NCBI GenBank assembly: GCA_905178155.1
Contig: CAJINV010000002.1
Coordinates: forward strand, 1,630,203 to 1,694,202
DNA length: 64,000 nucleotides
From: Amoebophrya sp. A120
Lineage: Eukaryota > Sar > Dinophyceae > Syndiniales > Amoebophryaceae
Reading direction: 5' to 3'
The notes beneath the pieces were generated by a model that had not been told where the DNA came from, made no database searches, and worked only from the letters and a program-made list of their open reading frames with translations. Below, one piece after another: positions 50,101 to 62,100 of this stretch. The position numbers and the translations under genes were made by a program. Position 1 is the stretch's first letter. The number at the start of each line of letters is the position of its first letter.

Positions 50101-53100
50101 AAAAATATTCGTAATGCCTGACTGCAATTGATAGTACGATACTGTTGCAATGCATAGGCGAGGCTTCGCTGAGCGGCGTCCGGTCGTAAACCGTAACAGG
50201 GTATCAACTGTAAAAATGTCTGGGTCTGGAAGATTCTGACATATGTCATGCACGTTTTGCATGAGCCATGATGTCTGTGATGCAAACCCTAGCAATACAG
50301 GTTTTCTGAGGGCTTCCTGATGCCTATTCCGCATGGCAAATGCCTTCTCAGCGGAGCAAAAATTGCATTCCCTTTGGTACTTATGCAATACAGATTTTTT
50401 TGGAATCCAACTGCAGCATCACAAGTTGCATTCTTCCAGACCCAGACATTTTTACATTTGATACCGGGTGGACCAACTGCTTGTTCTGTTGCGAGCGGAA
50501 GAAGAGGCAAGTCTCTAACGGGCAAACGACCTGATTGTAACTCGTGATATTTGCGGCGTAGTCGAAATGGCCGTAGAGGGTCGTCGTTGGGGTCATGGTG
50601 GTCGTGACTTGTTGATTTGTTGTCGTGGTAGTCGCAGTTGAAGACTTCTGTTGATCAACATTCCACCTCGATGCGAATCCGCAGTGCAGCCGATCTCGCA
50701 CCTCCTTCTGCGAATCAATTTGAAACATCGAGCTTGGCATACCGTACTTCTGCTTGTCCAGAGGGCCACCAACCGGGCTTGTTGTCGACGTTGTGGTACT
50801 CCACGAGTCACACGCCCTCGACCCGTCGGAAACTTTCTGCACCTGAAAGATGTTGTTTCCAGATCCAGTGGCTGATGCCCACCGATCCATGAGGCCATTT
50901 GTTCCGTAACTCGTGTTATCAAGTGCAAATATGTCTGGGTCTGGAAGAGGACAAGTTTGTCATGCACATTCTCCATGATCAACGATGTCTGTTATGTATT
51001 CCCCAGCATCACAGATTTTTTGAGCGCTTATCGATGCGCATCCCGCATGACAAATGCCCTATCTGTGTAGTAGCCAAATTTGAGTGCAGCTCTTGCTGGC
51101 CATGCAATACAGATTTTTTCTTGCATCCAAATGCAGCATCACAGGTTGCATTCGTCCAGACCCAGATCGATATTTGCATTTGATACGTGTCCATGTAGCC
51201 CCAATAGCCAGAGTACCGGTTTTTGATCCACACAAACCAGGGGCTCCAACTATCCACCCGCTGGAGCAAAAAGGTGAATTGCGTTTTGTTCCACGCATTC
51301 AGTGCCACGCTTTTCTCCAGCGTCATGGAATCCGGCGCTTGTGACGTCCGGAGAAACCCCATTTCGCGGCTCCAGGGCGAAAATTGGGTATCCTTATCCG
51401 GTCCGCCAGGAAGGTATTGCAGGACAAAACCACTTATGCACTGCAAATATGTCTGGGTCTGGAAAGGTGGGACTTGTCATGCGCGTCTTGCATTCCTGGA
51501 AAATCTGTGTTGCATAACCAGCATGTGAGCAGCTTCCCTTGTTATGCAAAAACGCAATTTCTAATGCGCGTCAGGCAGCAGAAGGCGGCGCGAAAATTTG
51601 CCATGCGTGTCTGACATTGCAAGCGTTGCAGTCATGCGCGGTACAGCATCACAGGTTTCCAGACCCAGACATATTTGCATTTGATACCACTCGGCTTGCT
51701 CATGCCCGCATTCGCGTCCTGCGGGTAAAACCCCGCGTAGAGTAGTTGGAAGCTGTCGGTGGATTCGTCAAACGTGCTTGACGGGCCGAGTGCGAGCGTG
51801 AACTGCGGATCCCGTGCCAGCGGCCGGTCGTAGTAGTTGGACATAATCCTGACTTTTGTCCCCACTTCGCACATCGTGCTTCTCACCCCGGCCCGGAAAA
51901 AGTGGCCCTTTTTCGGCACCCGTTCGCAGGAATTGTGACCGGATTTGTCGTATGTATTGCAAATATGTCTCGGTCTGGAAGATTGTGGGATTAATATTTA
52001 CATTGCTTGACTTCCGGGCTCTGGTAACGCATACCCCCGGCGACAGGTGACCTTGACAGGTGACCTTGACAGGTGACCTTGACAGGTGACCTTGACAGGT
52101 GACCTGGACAGGTGACCTGGACAGGTGACCTGGACAGGTGGGCGCGACAGGTGTTGGCGACAGTCGAACGCCCTTGCCCCACTAGCGTTGCGCGCACTAA
52201 GCGACCACGCGCGCGCCTGGTGTGAGGCAACCCGATGCCGAACTTCCTGCCCCCACTAGTGCCTCGTGCACTAAGCCACTATGCGCGCGCCTGGTGTGAG
52301 GCGAGGGGCGGACGCTGTCCGCCCCGATGCCGAACACCCTTCCCCCACTAGTGCTTCGCGCACTAAGCCACTATGCGCGCGCCTGGTGTGAGGCGAGGGG
52401 CGGACGCTGTCCGCCCCGATGCCGAACACCCTTCCCCCACTAGTGCTTCGCGCACTAAGCCACTATGCGCGCGCCTGGTGTGAGGCGAGGGGCGGACGCT
52501 GTCCGCCCCGATGCCGAACACCCTTCCCCCACTAGCGCCACTAGGGATGGGCACAAGGCCCCAGCGTGGGGACCCTGTCCCCACGCGTGGACCTTGTTTC
52601 TCATGCTAGTTTGGCATGACTCTGAACTCTGTATTGCGTGCCCCCGCAGACCTCCTCTTGTCTGTCACGCAAAAACGATGTTTCTCATGCGGAATACGCA
52701 ACACAGAGCCACGAGAAAATCTGTCATGCTTTGCGGTGCATTAGAGTCGTGTGCTTTCTGTTCACTGACATGTATCACAAGTTTCCAGACCCAGACATAC
52801 TTGCAGTTGATATGTCGCGAAAGAGGAAGTTTCCGGACGGGTTATTGTGGGCGGTGCTGAGCTTCACCGTGTGGATATCGTAAGGAAAAGTCCCCCCTCC
52901 CCACATCGAAATGGAAATTTGTGATGCTGATCTGTGACCACAAATCAGCTTTGCCTTGCGTACAAGGCAAACGGCACCCATGTGGCGCATGGTGCAGCGA
53001 GTCTGTCATGCGTTCTCGCCTATGTCAGACTTGTTTCTCATGCTCAGCTGCTAGCGGGATGCGTACCCAATCAAATATCCGGAATATGCCGACAAGCTCT

Positions 53101-56100
53101 AGCCGCAATACAAAGCTCATTTGATGTGTACACAAATCCAGCAACACAAGTCGTCTTTTGAATATGGGGTGGGGTCTTTTTCCACTTTGATAGTGGAGGT
53201 AGGTGGAGTCGTATCCCACGAAAAAAGTGTTACAGTTACACACTTGTAGTCAATTCAGCAACACAAATTTCTCTGCATGAGAGAGAAAACTTGTAATGCA
53301 GAAATCCTACGGGAAAACACCTATGAAACGAGGCTCCTATGCATATCCGACATGACAGAGCTTGTCTGTCTTGCTTGGCCTGCAACACAATGTGCAACTG
53401 TAACACTTTTTTCTTGCGATAAGTCGTGGTCCCAATAGTAGAGATTGTTGTTCACATTGACGTAGTATCAAGTGTAAAAATCCCTGGATGTCTGGAAGGA
53501 TGTAACTTGTGATGCGCATTTCAGAACACACAAAAATCTCTGATGCATAGGCAGCCAAAGCTGCTCACTTCTGTCACCAAAGTGGAGGATTTTTCATGCG
53601 GATTCGGCATTGCGGAAGCTTCTCGAAACCTGTGATGCTAGAGCTTCCATGCCAGACCTTCTGTGTCATGCAGAAACACCATGATTCTTCCAGACATCCA
53701 GGGATTTCTACATTTGATACGTAGAGGTACTTTAACTCCGCATCACTGTCGGCGTTCGAAATCATCCACTTGAAATTCTCCCACCATTTATCCTGAGTAA
53801 AAACGTCCCCACACCAGAGTTGTCACGCAAATCTGCATGCTGAAAATGTTTCTCATGCGGAGCCCCATGAGAAGCATTTTCTAGTCGTGTTTTGCAATTT
53901 GTCATGCTCCAATCAGCATGGTATGCTAGATCTGTGATGCTTCTGAGCTAGCTCAAACAGCACTACACTACGAATGCAAATTTGTCATGCAAAACAGCCA
54001 AAACATGTGGATTTGTCTAGCCGATTCCCCATCTTGACTATGGTGTGGGGACGTTTTTACAACTCAGGATACCACTTCTCCCCCGTACTACTAGCCGTTT
54101 CCTGCTTGTCTTTAATCCAACTCCCGCTTACCCAAACTAACCTCATGTCGCTGGTATCCGCGTAGAGATACGCATCATTATTGTTTGTCGTGTGCTTCAC
54201 GAAGTACCCATCCGCGTGCACTTTCGTGACAGAATCCTCATCCTGGTCAAAACTCGGAAACCCAGTCACCGGATCCCTGACCCGGTCGGAGAACTGGAAG
54301 CAATTTTCCGGATTCGCCGGCATGTCGTCCTGTCCTTGACTTACGGAAATTCTCCCGTGCCCTTGTTGATTGATGCCCAACAAAAACCGCCGGTTTGCGT
54401 AGATGTAGATACACCCATTCATTGGACATTCCACGTCGAAATGCCGTCCCACCGGCCAGTATCAAATGCAAATATCCCTGGATGTCTGGAAGAATGCAGG
54501 AGTTTGTCATGCAGATTTTGCATGACCCATGAGGTCTGTGATGCATCATGCCTTAGCATCAGAGATTCTGCGAGGGCTTTCTGATACTCATACCGCATGA
54601 GAACTGCCCTCTCCGCGTGGCACAAATTACACCGCTACTTTTGCTGTTCATGCAATACAGATTTTCTGTAGAGTCCAAAGGTAGCATCACGAATTCCAAC
54701 CTTCCAGACATCCAGGGATATTTGCAATGCATAGCCAGTGCTTGATCCCCTGAAAGCCGTCAGAGTCCGCGTCGGGGACGTTTTGATAGAACTTCGTGAA
54801 GTCTAGGGTTGTACTTCCCGAAAAGGGCGGTAGTGTCGTGGGAGGCGGGGTATCAAATGCAAATATGTCTGGCGGGTCTGGAAACTTGTGATGCTGAAAT
54901 GTGCATGGCTGAAATACTTCCCAGTGCAGCCAAGCATGACAAGTTTGCCGAACACTTCCTCATTCGCAGTCCGCATGAGAAACTGCGCTTTTGTAAAACA
55001 ACAGGAGGTGTCGTTTTGTTAGTCATGCAATACAGATTTTACAGGAATGTCGGACTAGCATTACAAGTTCAATGTTTCCAGACCCAGACACTTTTGCAGT
55101 GCATACGGGGTGGTGGTGGTGGTAGGCTGGGGCACCGGGAGAATGCGGGATATCGTGTGCAAAAGCATCGTACTCGTACTAATCGCATCCACGCATTACA
55201 AAGTTCTCTTCTTTCTCAAGTCAAGTCCGCATTACAAATTCCATTTCATCTAATGCTGAGCAAATTTGTAATGCGATTTTTACTAGTACTATGCTTTTGC
55301 ATTTCATAGGGGAAGTCACGTAACAATTACCTTTTCCCAACTCGCACGGCGTGTCGAGGATGAAGTTCTCCTCGACGACAACAACGTAGTTCTCAGGATC
55401 GTACTCTTGCGACCCCAAGGTGACCCCCTCGATGCAGATGCCGTCGGAGCCGGTTAGGTGGAATTCGATTTCCTCCGGTTTTTCCTTGAACGTGATTTTT
55501 ATTTCCTCATAGCCCTGCAGCCAGTCCGTTTTCAACGTTTCGAAAGTCTGCATCGTCTGCGTATGCGTTGCAAATATGTCTGGGTCTGGAAACTTGTGAT
55601 GCAAGGGAGGGAATCGCGAAAGCACTGTAAAAATGCGCGGCCCAGCATGACAAGTTTTGCCGTGGATGTTCTGAGTTGCGTACTCCGCATGAGAAGCTGC
55701 GTTTTTGCATGACAGGCAAGAGGAGCTCTACTTCTCGGCCACGCAATACAGAGTTCAGAGTCAACATGCCAGACTAGCATGGCAAATCTCGCAATCTCCC
55801 AGACCCAGATCGATATTTGCAATGCATAGTGCGACGCCTGGTCAAATTTCCGCCCGCGGATTTGCAACACTTGCACCGTGCCACTCCAACCGTAATCCAT
55901 ACAGGGCTATCAAATGCAAAAATGTCTGGGTCTGGGAACTTGTGATGCTGAAGTACGGATGACTGAAACGCCATCGAATGCAGCCAAGCATGACAAGTTC
56001 TTGCAACGCTGTCTCATACGTAGCACGCATGACAAACTGCGTTTCTGCGTGACAAAGAACGCTGCGCATTTGCTGGTCATGCAATACAGATTTTCTTGGA

Positions 56101-59100
56101 ATGTAAGACCAGCATCACAAGCTCACGGTTTCCAGACCCAGACATTTTTGCATTTGATAAGGGGAAAATTGTTACCACCGCGTCGGTGAGTTTATACTCT
56201 TTTTTACCTTCCACGCAGGTGTACTCCTGAGCATGGTCCCCTTCACACGGTTATCGCAAGAAAAAAGCGTTACACTTACACGTTGTATTGCAGGCCAAGC
56301 AAGACAGACAAGCTCTGTCATGCCGGATATGCTCCATAGGAGCCTCGTTTCATAGGTGTTTTCCCGTAGGATTTCAAGTTTTCTCCCTCATGCAGGGAAA
56401 TTTGTGTTGCTGAATTCACTTACAAATGTGTAACTGTAACACTTTTTTCGTGGCATAACGGTATGTCCATCCACAGGGGCGTGTTGCTAATCTGGAGCCC
56501 GTTGTAGATGACGTCGTGGAGGCACAAGCCATTGCTTATTGTGAGGAAAAATCCCCCCTCCCCATATTGAAAGCACACCTCTCTGACAATTTGCGATGCA
56601 GAGCTGTGAGCACAAATCCGGTCTGTCATGCAACAAGGCAAAGGCAGAGAGTCCGCCGCGTTATGCGGGCGCATTGTAATGCGGTAAGGCCTACAGGGCA
56701 GACGTCTGCCATGCTTCAGGCGCCTACACTAAAAGGCCGCGGCCTGGGCTTGGGATCTGCGTGTAGTCCTGCTCTACCGCAAGACAAATTCGATCTGTGT
56801 ACGCAAATGCCGCATAATAGATTTCCATGTCAATACGTCGAGGGAGGATTTTTCATTTTGATATTACCCCCACCAAGCTCGATGGTCAGCTTGTCCAGTT
56901 GGTCGATCGTGAGTTGCGCGGTGGGCGAAGTTATGAAGTGCAAACATCCCTGGGCGTCTGGAAGATTGCAGCTTGTCAGGCTAAAGCTGAAGCATGCAAA
57001 AATCTGTGTTGCATGAGTGCCAAAAGCTGTCCACTTTCGACTAAGTTGGGAGGGAGTTCCTCGTGCAGGATAGGCATGATAGGGAGCTCACAGAGCCTGT
57101 CATGCTAGGTCCCGCATTCCAGCCCTCATGGGTCATGGAAAACCCGCATTACAAGTTTGCCCTCTACTTCCCGAGCCAGACATATTTGCGGTTGATAGAA
57201 GTCATCCGGTAGGTAAAATACCCCTGTGTGGGTATCCTATGTAAAAACGTCCCCACCCCAGAGTTGTCATGCAGATTTGCATTGACGAGGACATTTGTGA
57301 TGCGCATACCCATGGTAGCCATTTCCAATCGTGTTTTGGAATTTGTGATGCTGTGAACAGGATAAGCATATGGATCTGTGATGCGGCTGCACTTGCTAAC
57401 CTGCACTACACTATGGAATGCAACTTGTCATGCGTGACGTCCAAGGCCCTTAGGTTTGTGTTGCAAAATCCCCATTTTGACTCTGGTGTGGGGACATTTT
57501 TCCTCACAATATTGGGCGGGTCGGTGACGGCGGGGTCCAGGTTGTTCTTGCTGGAAGAAGTAACCGATGCATTGCAAAAGTATCGTACTCGTATAGATGC
57601 ATTACAAATTTCCTTAGCATGAGAAATAAAATTTGTAATGCGGATTTGACTTGACAAGAAAATTTGTAATGCATGATTGCAATACGAGTACGATACTTTT
57701 GCACAGGATATAACCGTGTGCGTGAACTTGGTGCCGTCTTTATCAAAAGGAAAAATCCCCCCTCCCCATATCGAAAACGAAATTTGTGATGCTGTATTTG
57801 AGTACACAAGTCGACTTGTAATGCTAGAAGGCCAAGAGACGCAGCTGTGGCCTCGTTTGCAGGCAATTTGTCATGCTGTTTCCCACTTTTAGTTGTTTTT
57901 TGTTATGTTGAAGACGCAAAGGTTTATTCCCACGCCAACCAGCACTACAGTCCGCATCTTTTCCCTTCTAGCATGACAAAGCTGATTTGTGACCACAAAT
58001 CTGCATCACAAATTTCTAGTTCGAGTATGGGGTGGGGGGATTTTTCACTTTGATAGTCTTTGAAATCCAACGTGAGCGTGACGTCGTTGGGGGTCCCGGC
58101 GAACTGACTGATGGTGCTATGGATGTGTCAGGATCGAAATCGACAAAATCAAAAAATTTGTCATGCATAAAATGTTTAACACTGGAGGCCTGTATTGGGG
58201 AGCAGGCAAATGAGGCGGATTGTACTTAAGTGTGTTTAGGGGTATGCAACGTGCTGCCGGAGTAGCATGACAGAAGCAGTGTTCTTTGCCCAAACAGCAT
58301 GACAGACTGGATCTGGGTGCTCCCGAAATTTGTCATGCGCCACTTACAAACTGATGCTCCAACTGGTATCGATTTTATGCATCACAAATTTTTCGATTTC
58401 GTCAAGTTCGATCCTGACACTTCCATAGGTGCACGTGGTAAGGTACAGAACGCCCTCTTTATTGTCCGGCAAGACCCGGCCGCTATCCAAGGAAAAAAGT
58501 GCTACAGTTACACATCTGTAGTGAATTCAGCATCACAAATTTGCCTCGCATGACGCCGAAATAACTCGTAATGCAGAGATCCTCATAAGGCAAAACGCAC
58601 ACGCAATGAGACACGCATGCATTTTGCGCATGACGGAGGTCGTCTGTCTTGCTTGTTTTGCAACACAATGTGTACCTGCAACACTTTTTTTTCGTTGCAT
58701 AGCTGCCCCCGTAGCACCAGTATCCGACGTAATATCCGTTGTCATAGTCCACGTCCGAGGGATTGCAGGGCACGTCGAAATACCAGGTATCCTGAGAAAA
58801 AAGTGTTACAGTTACACACTCTGATGGAAGACAAGCAAGACAGACAACCTCTGTCATGCAGGAAATGCTTGCCAGTCTCATTTCATTCGTGTTTTCCCTT
58901 ATAGTCTGCGCATTACAAGTTTTCTTTGCCATGCAGAGCAACTTTGTGATGCTGAAATTCCAACAAATGTGTAACCGTAACACTTTTATTTTCCTGTGAT
59001 ACCAGGGCGCCCGGGTCCAGTATTTGTCATTCACGATAACATTATCAACTGCAAATATGTCTGGGTCTGGAAAGAACTTGTAATGCTGCGTTGGGAATAG

Positions 59101-62100
59101 TGAATGCTCTGTAATGCACAGCCAAGCATGAGAAATATCTGCGCTTTTTTGTGTTGCGTTTTTCGCATGACAAACTGCGTTTTTGCATGACAGGCAAAAG
59201 GGTCTCTTCTTGGACACGCATCACAAACTTTTTCCTCATGTCAGACAATCATGACAAATCTCGCAATCTTTCAGACCCAGACACTTTTGCATTTGATAAA
59301 CATCCTGGATGCAGAGGCCGTTGCTGGAGCCAAAAGTGAACTCGATGTGGTCGATTTGCGCGACGTTAAACTCAAACGACCAGTTGTCGTCCGGGTCTAC
59401 CAATTTGTCAACCGTCGTTATGAGAGTGCACAACTCCCCCTCGTTCTCATTTCTCATGCAAAATACCAAATCCAAGTGCTCCCCGCGTATCACTATTATG
59501 CATGACAGATTCCGGCGGAAGCCCAAACAGTACTACACTAGGGACATGAATTTGCCATGCACAGGCTCCATGTGTGCTGGTGCTTGTATTTTTGCTGTCC
59601 ATGCAATACAAATGAGGGGGAGGGGGGGTTGTGCACTCTCATAGTCGTCGCCGTCTCCGCGCCGTTGTTGATTCGCACCGTTAACGGCTGGGAGGTTCCG
59701 GCGTTGCCCTGTTGGGGACAGGCCTTAAGCACCATGGTGGACTTCCCTCGGGCGTCGTAGGGCGGGGCGAGGTTGAACATCCTTCCCCCGGTATGGTGAG
59801 CAAAAACGTCCCCACCCCAGAGTGAAGATGACAAATCTGCTACACAAATAAACCAGCTTCGCCTGTTACGCATGACAAATTTGGGATCGCAGTGTAGTCG
59901 TGTTTTGCTAGTGAAGCAGCATCACAGATCTACCGTACCATTCGGATGTGAGCATCACAAACCGCAAAACACCAACAGAGTCAGAGACTGCTTCTCATGG
60001 GTGTCCGCATGAGAAACATTTTCAGCATGCAGATTCGCATGACAACTCTGGGGTGGGGACGTTTTTACTCAGGATACCCAGACGATTGTAGCGTGTCGTC
60101 CTGTCCGTCGTGACTATTCAAGAAAAAAACACCATCACAATCACTATTGCACATCTTTGCAATACAAAAATTTTTGTCATGCGCAAAAATGCATCACAAA
60201 CAAGAGTTATTGGCGATTTCCCTTTGTGTTTTTGCAATACAAGAAAAATTTGGCATGCGAGAGAAATTTCTGATGCAAAACCTCCTACATGTGATTGTGA
60301 TGGTGTTTTTTTCTTGGATAGTGACACGGGTAGTTGTAATATCCATCCCCGCCCGGACAGGGATGCGGCCCGTCGAACCAGAAGGGCGCGCGGGTGAGGT
60401 ACTGCAACCCGAGCCGCACGTACTTGATACACAGCCCATCGTTGTTCGTGAACATGCCCACGTGCAATTGCGTTCCGTCCGTCGGGAATTCGTGGACCCA
60501 CACTGCGCCCTGCGCGTCGAGGACGTCCGCTGGGTAAGAGCCTTGTCGCTGCTTGGTATTCGGATCCCGGATGAACATGGTCGCGACACTCGGGGAGTTC
60601 CCACCGGAACATACACGGAAAATAAGTTTTTTTGCGTTCGGCTTTTTCTTACAAACGAGTTGAAAACCCTCCTGCACGCAGGCCTTATCGTCTTGCACTT
60701 CCCCGTTCGCTTTGAACTGATGCGTGTTTACGCCGGTTCTCAGTGTCGGGATCCACGACATCGCCGACGCCGGCGGCGTCATGAAGGCGCCGCGGAGAAA
60801 CGCGCACCCATTCGGCATCTGGCCCCAGGAGCCGTCCAGGCAAGTGCCTTGTTCCGCGGTACTGGTAACGTGCTTTTCGTACCAGGTGGTCCCGACAGAG
60901 CGACCCCGGATGTTTGCCAAATGGTTCAGCAGCATCTCGCATTCCGCTCGGTCCGTCACGATTTCAAACCCGGGCTGGCACAAAACCGCCCCCGGGTGCC
61001 CAACCGCGACATTCGCAATCGGATCGTGTTTCTGGCAGACGAGCTCGTAATCGCTCCGCACGCACGGGTCCTTTGGCAGCCGGGCGGTAATTTCCGGGTT
61101 GCCATGACCACGGTAGGACAATTTATTCGGGCTGTTTATCCTAAGCAAAAACGTCCCCACCCCAGAGTCAAGATGGGGATTTTGCAACACAAACCTCGGA
61201 GTTTTGGGAGTCATGCATGACAAGTTGCAGTCCGTAAGTTAGTGCAAGTTAGCAAGGAAAGCCGCATCACAAATCGATCTGCTAATCCTGTTTACAGCAT
61301 TACAAGTTCTTCCCGAACACGATTGAAAATGCCTCTCATGGGGATGCGCATCACAAATGTTTCTGTCATGGCAAATCTGGGGTGTTTATGTTCTGGAAGA
61401 GACCAAAATAAAGCACAGAGAAACTTCAAATTTTCAGGAAAGGAGTGTGGAGAACCAACTACGACGAGAAGAGAAAAGCATGCATGGTATTCTATGTGGC
61501 CACTGTTAATATGTAGTACTGTATTTATTGCTATGCGCGTGCTTGTAGGGGCTGGGGACTTCTGCCCTCGGGGTCCCGCAGGCTCTGGTTGGGTCGCTGT
61601 TCTGACCTAGAACATAGGCAACCCGGAGCCTGTGGGTGCTCGCGTAAGTAGAATCAAGGTCATGCGAATGACAACTCTGGGGTGGGGATGTTTTTGCACA
61701 GGATACTGTTAAATTGGTGGTCGTTGTACCCGGTGCGGTAGAAGAGGTTGACCCAGTATGGATTGCAAATATGTCTGGATCTCGAAGATTGCAACTTGTC
61801 ATGCTAAATCCGAATCATGAAAAAAATCTGTGTTGCATGAGTGCTAACAGCTGCCCACTTATTTCCACCAAATTGGGGATAGTTTCTCATGCAGGATAGA
61901 CATGACAAAGACCTCACAGTAGAGTCTGTCGTGCTAGGTCCCGCACTCCAGACCTCACGCGTCATGGAAAACCAGCATGACAAGTTTACACTCTTTGAGA
62001 CCTCCAGGGATATTTGCAGTTGATACCCAGTTTGTCACCCCCCCGGTCGTTTGCAGCTCCACTGTGCAGCCGTTTGGAATCCCCCCGAAGCTGGTCGAGC

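Larger units (their letters stand above)
51951..52812. mobile_element. Introner E75, family A, expanded to 862 nt
   Basis: Direct repeat TGTCG. Left end TATGTATTGCAAATATGTCT, right end CAGACCCAGACATACTTGCA. About 600 nt of minisatellite sits inside. Removal gives LFRDKSGHNSCER, so the enlarged element is still an intron. Confidence 0.88.
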
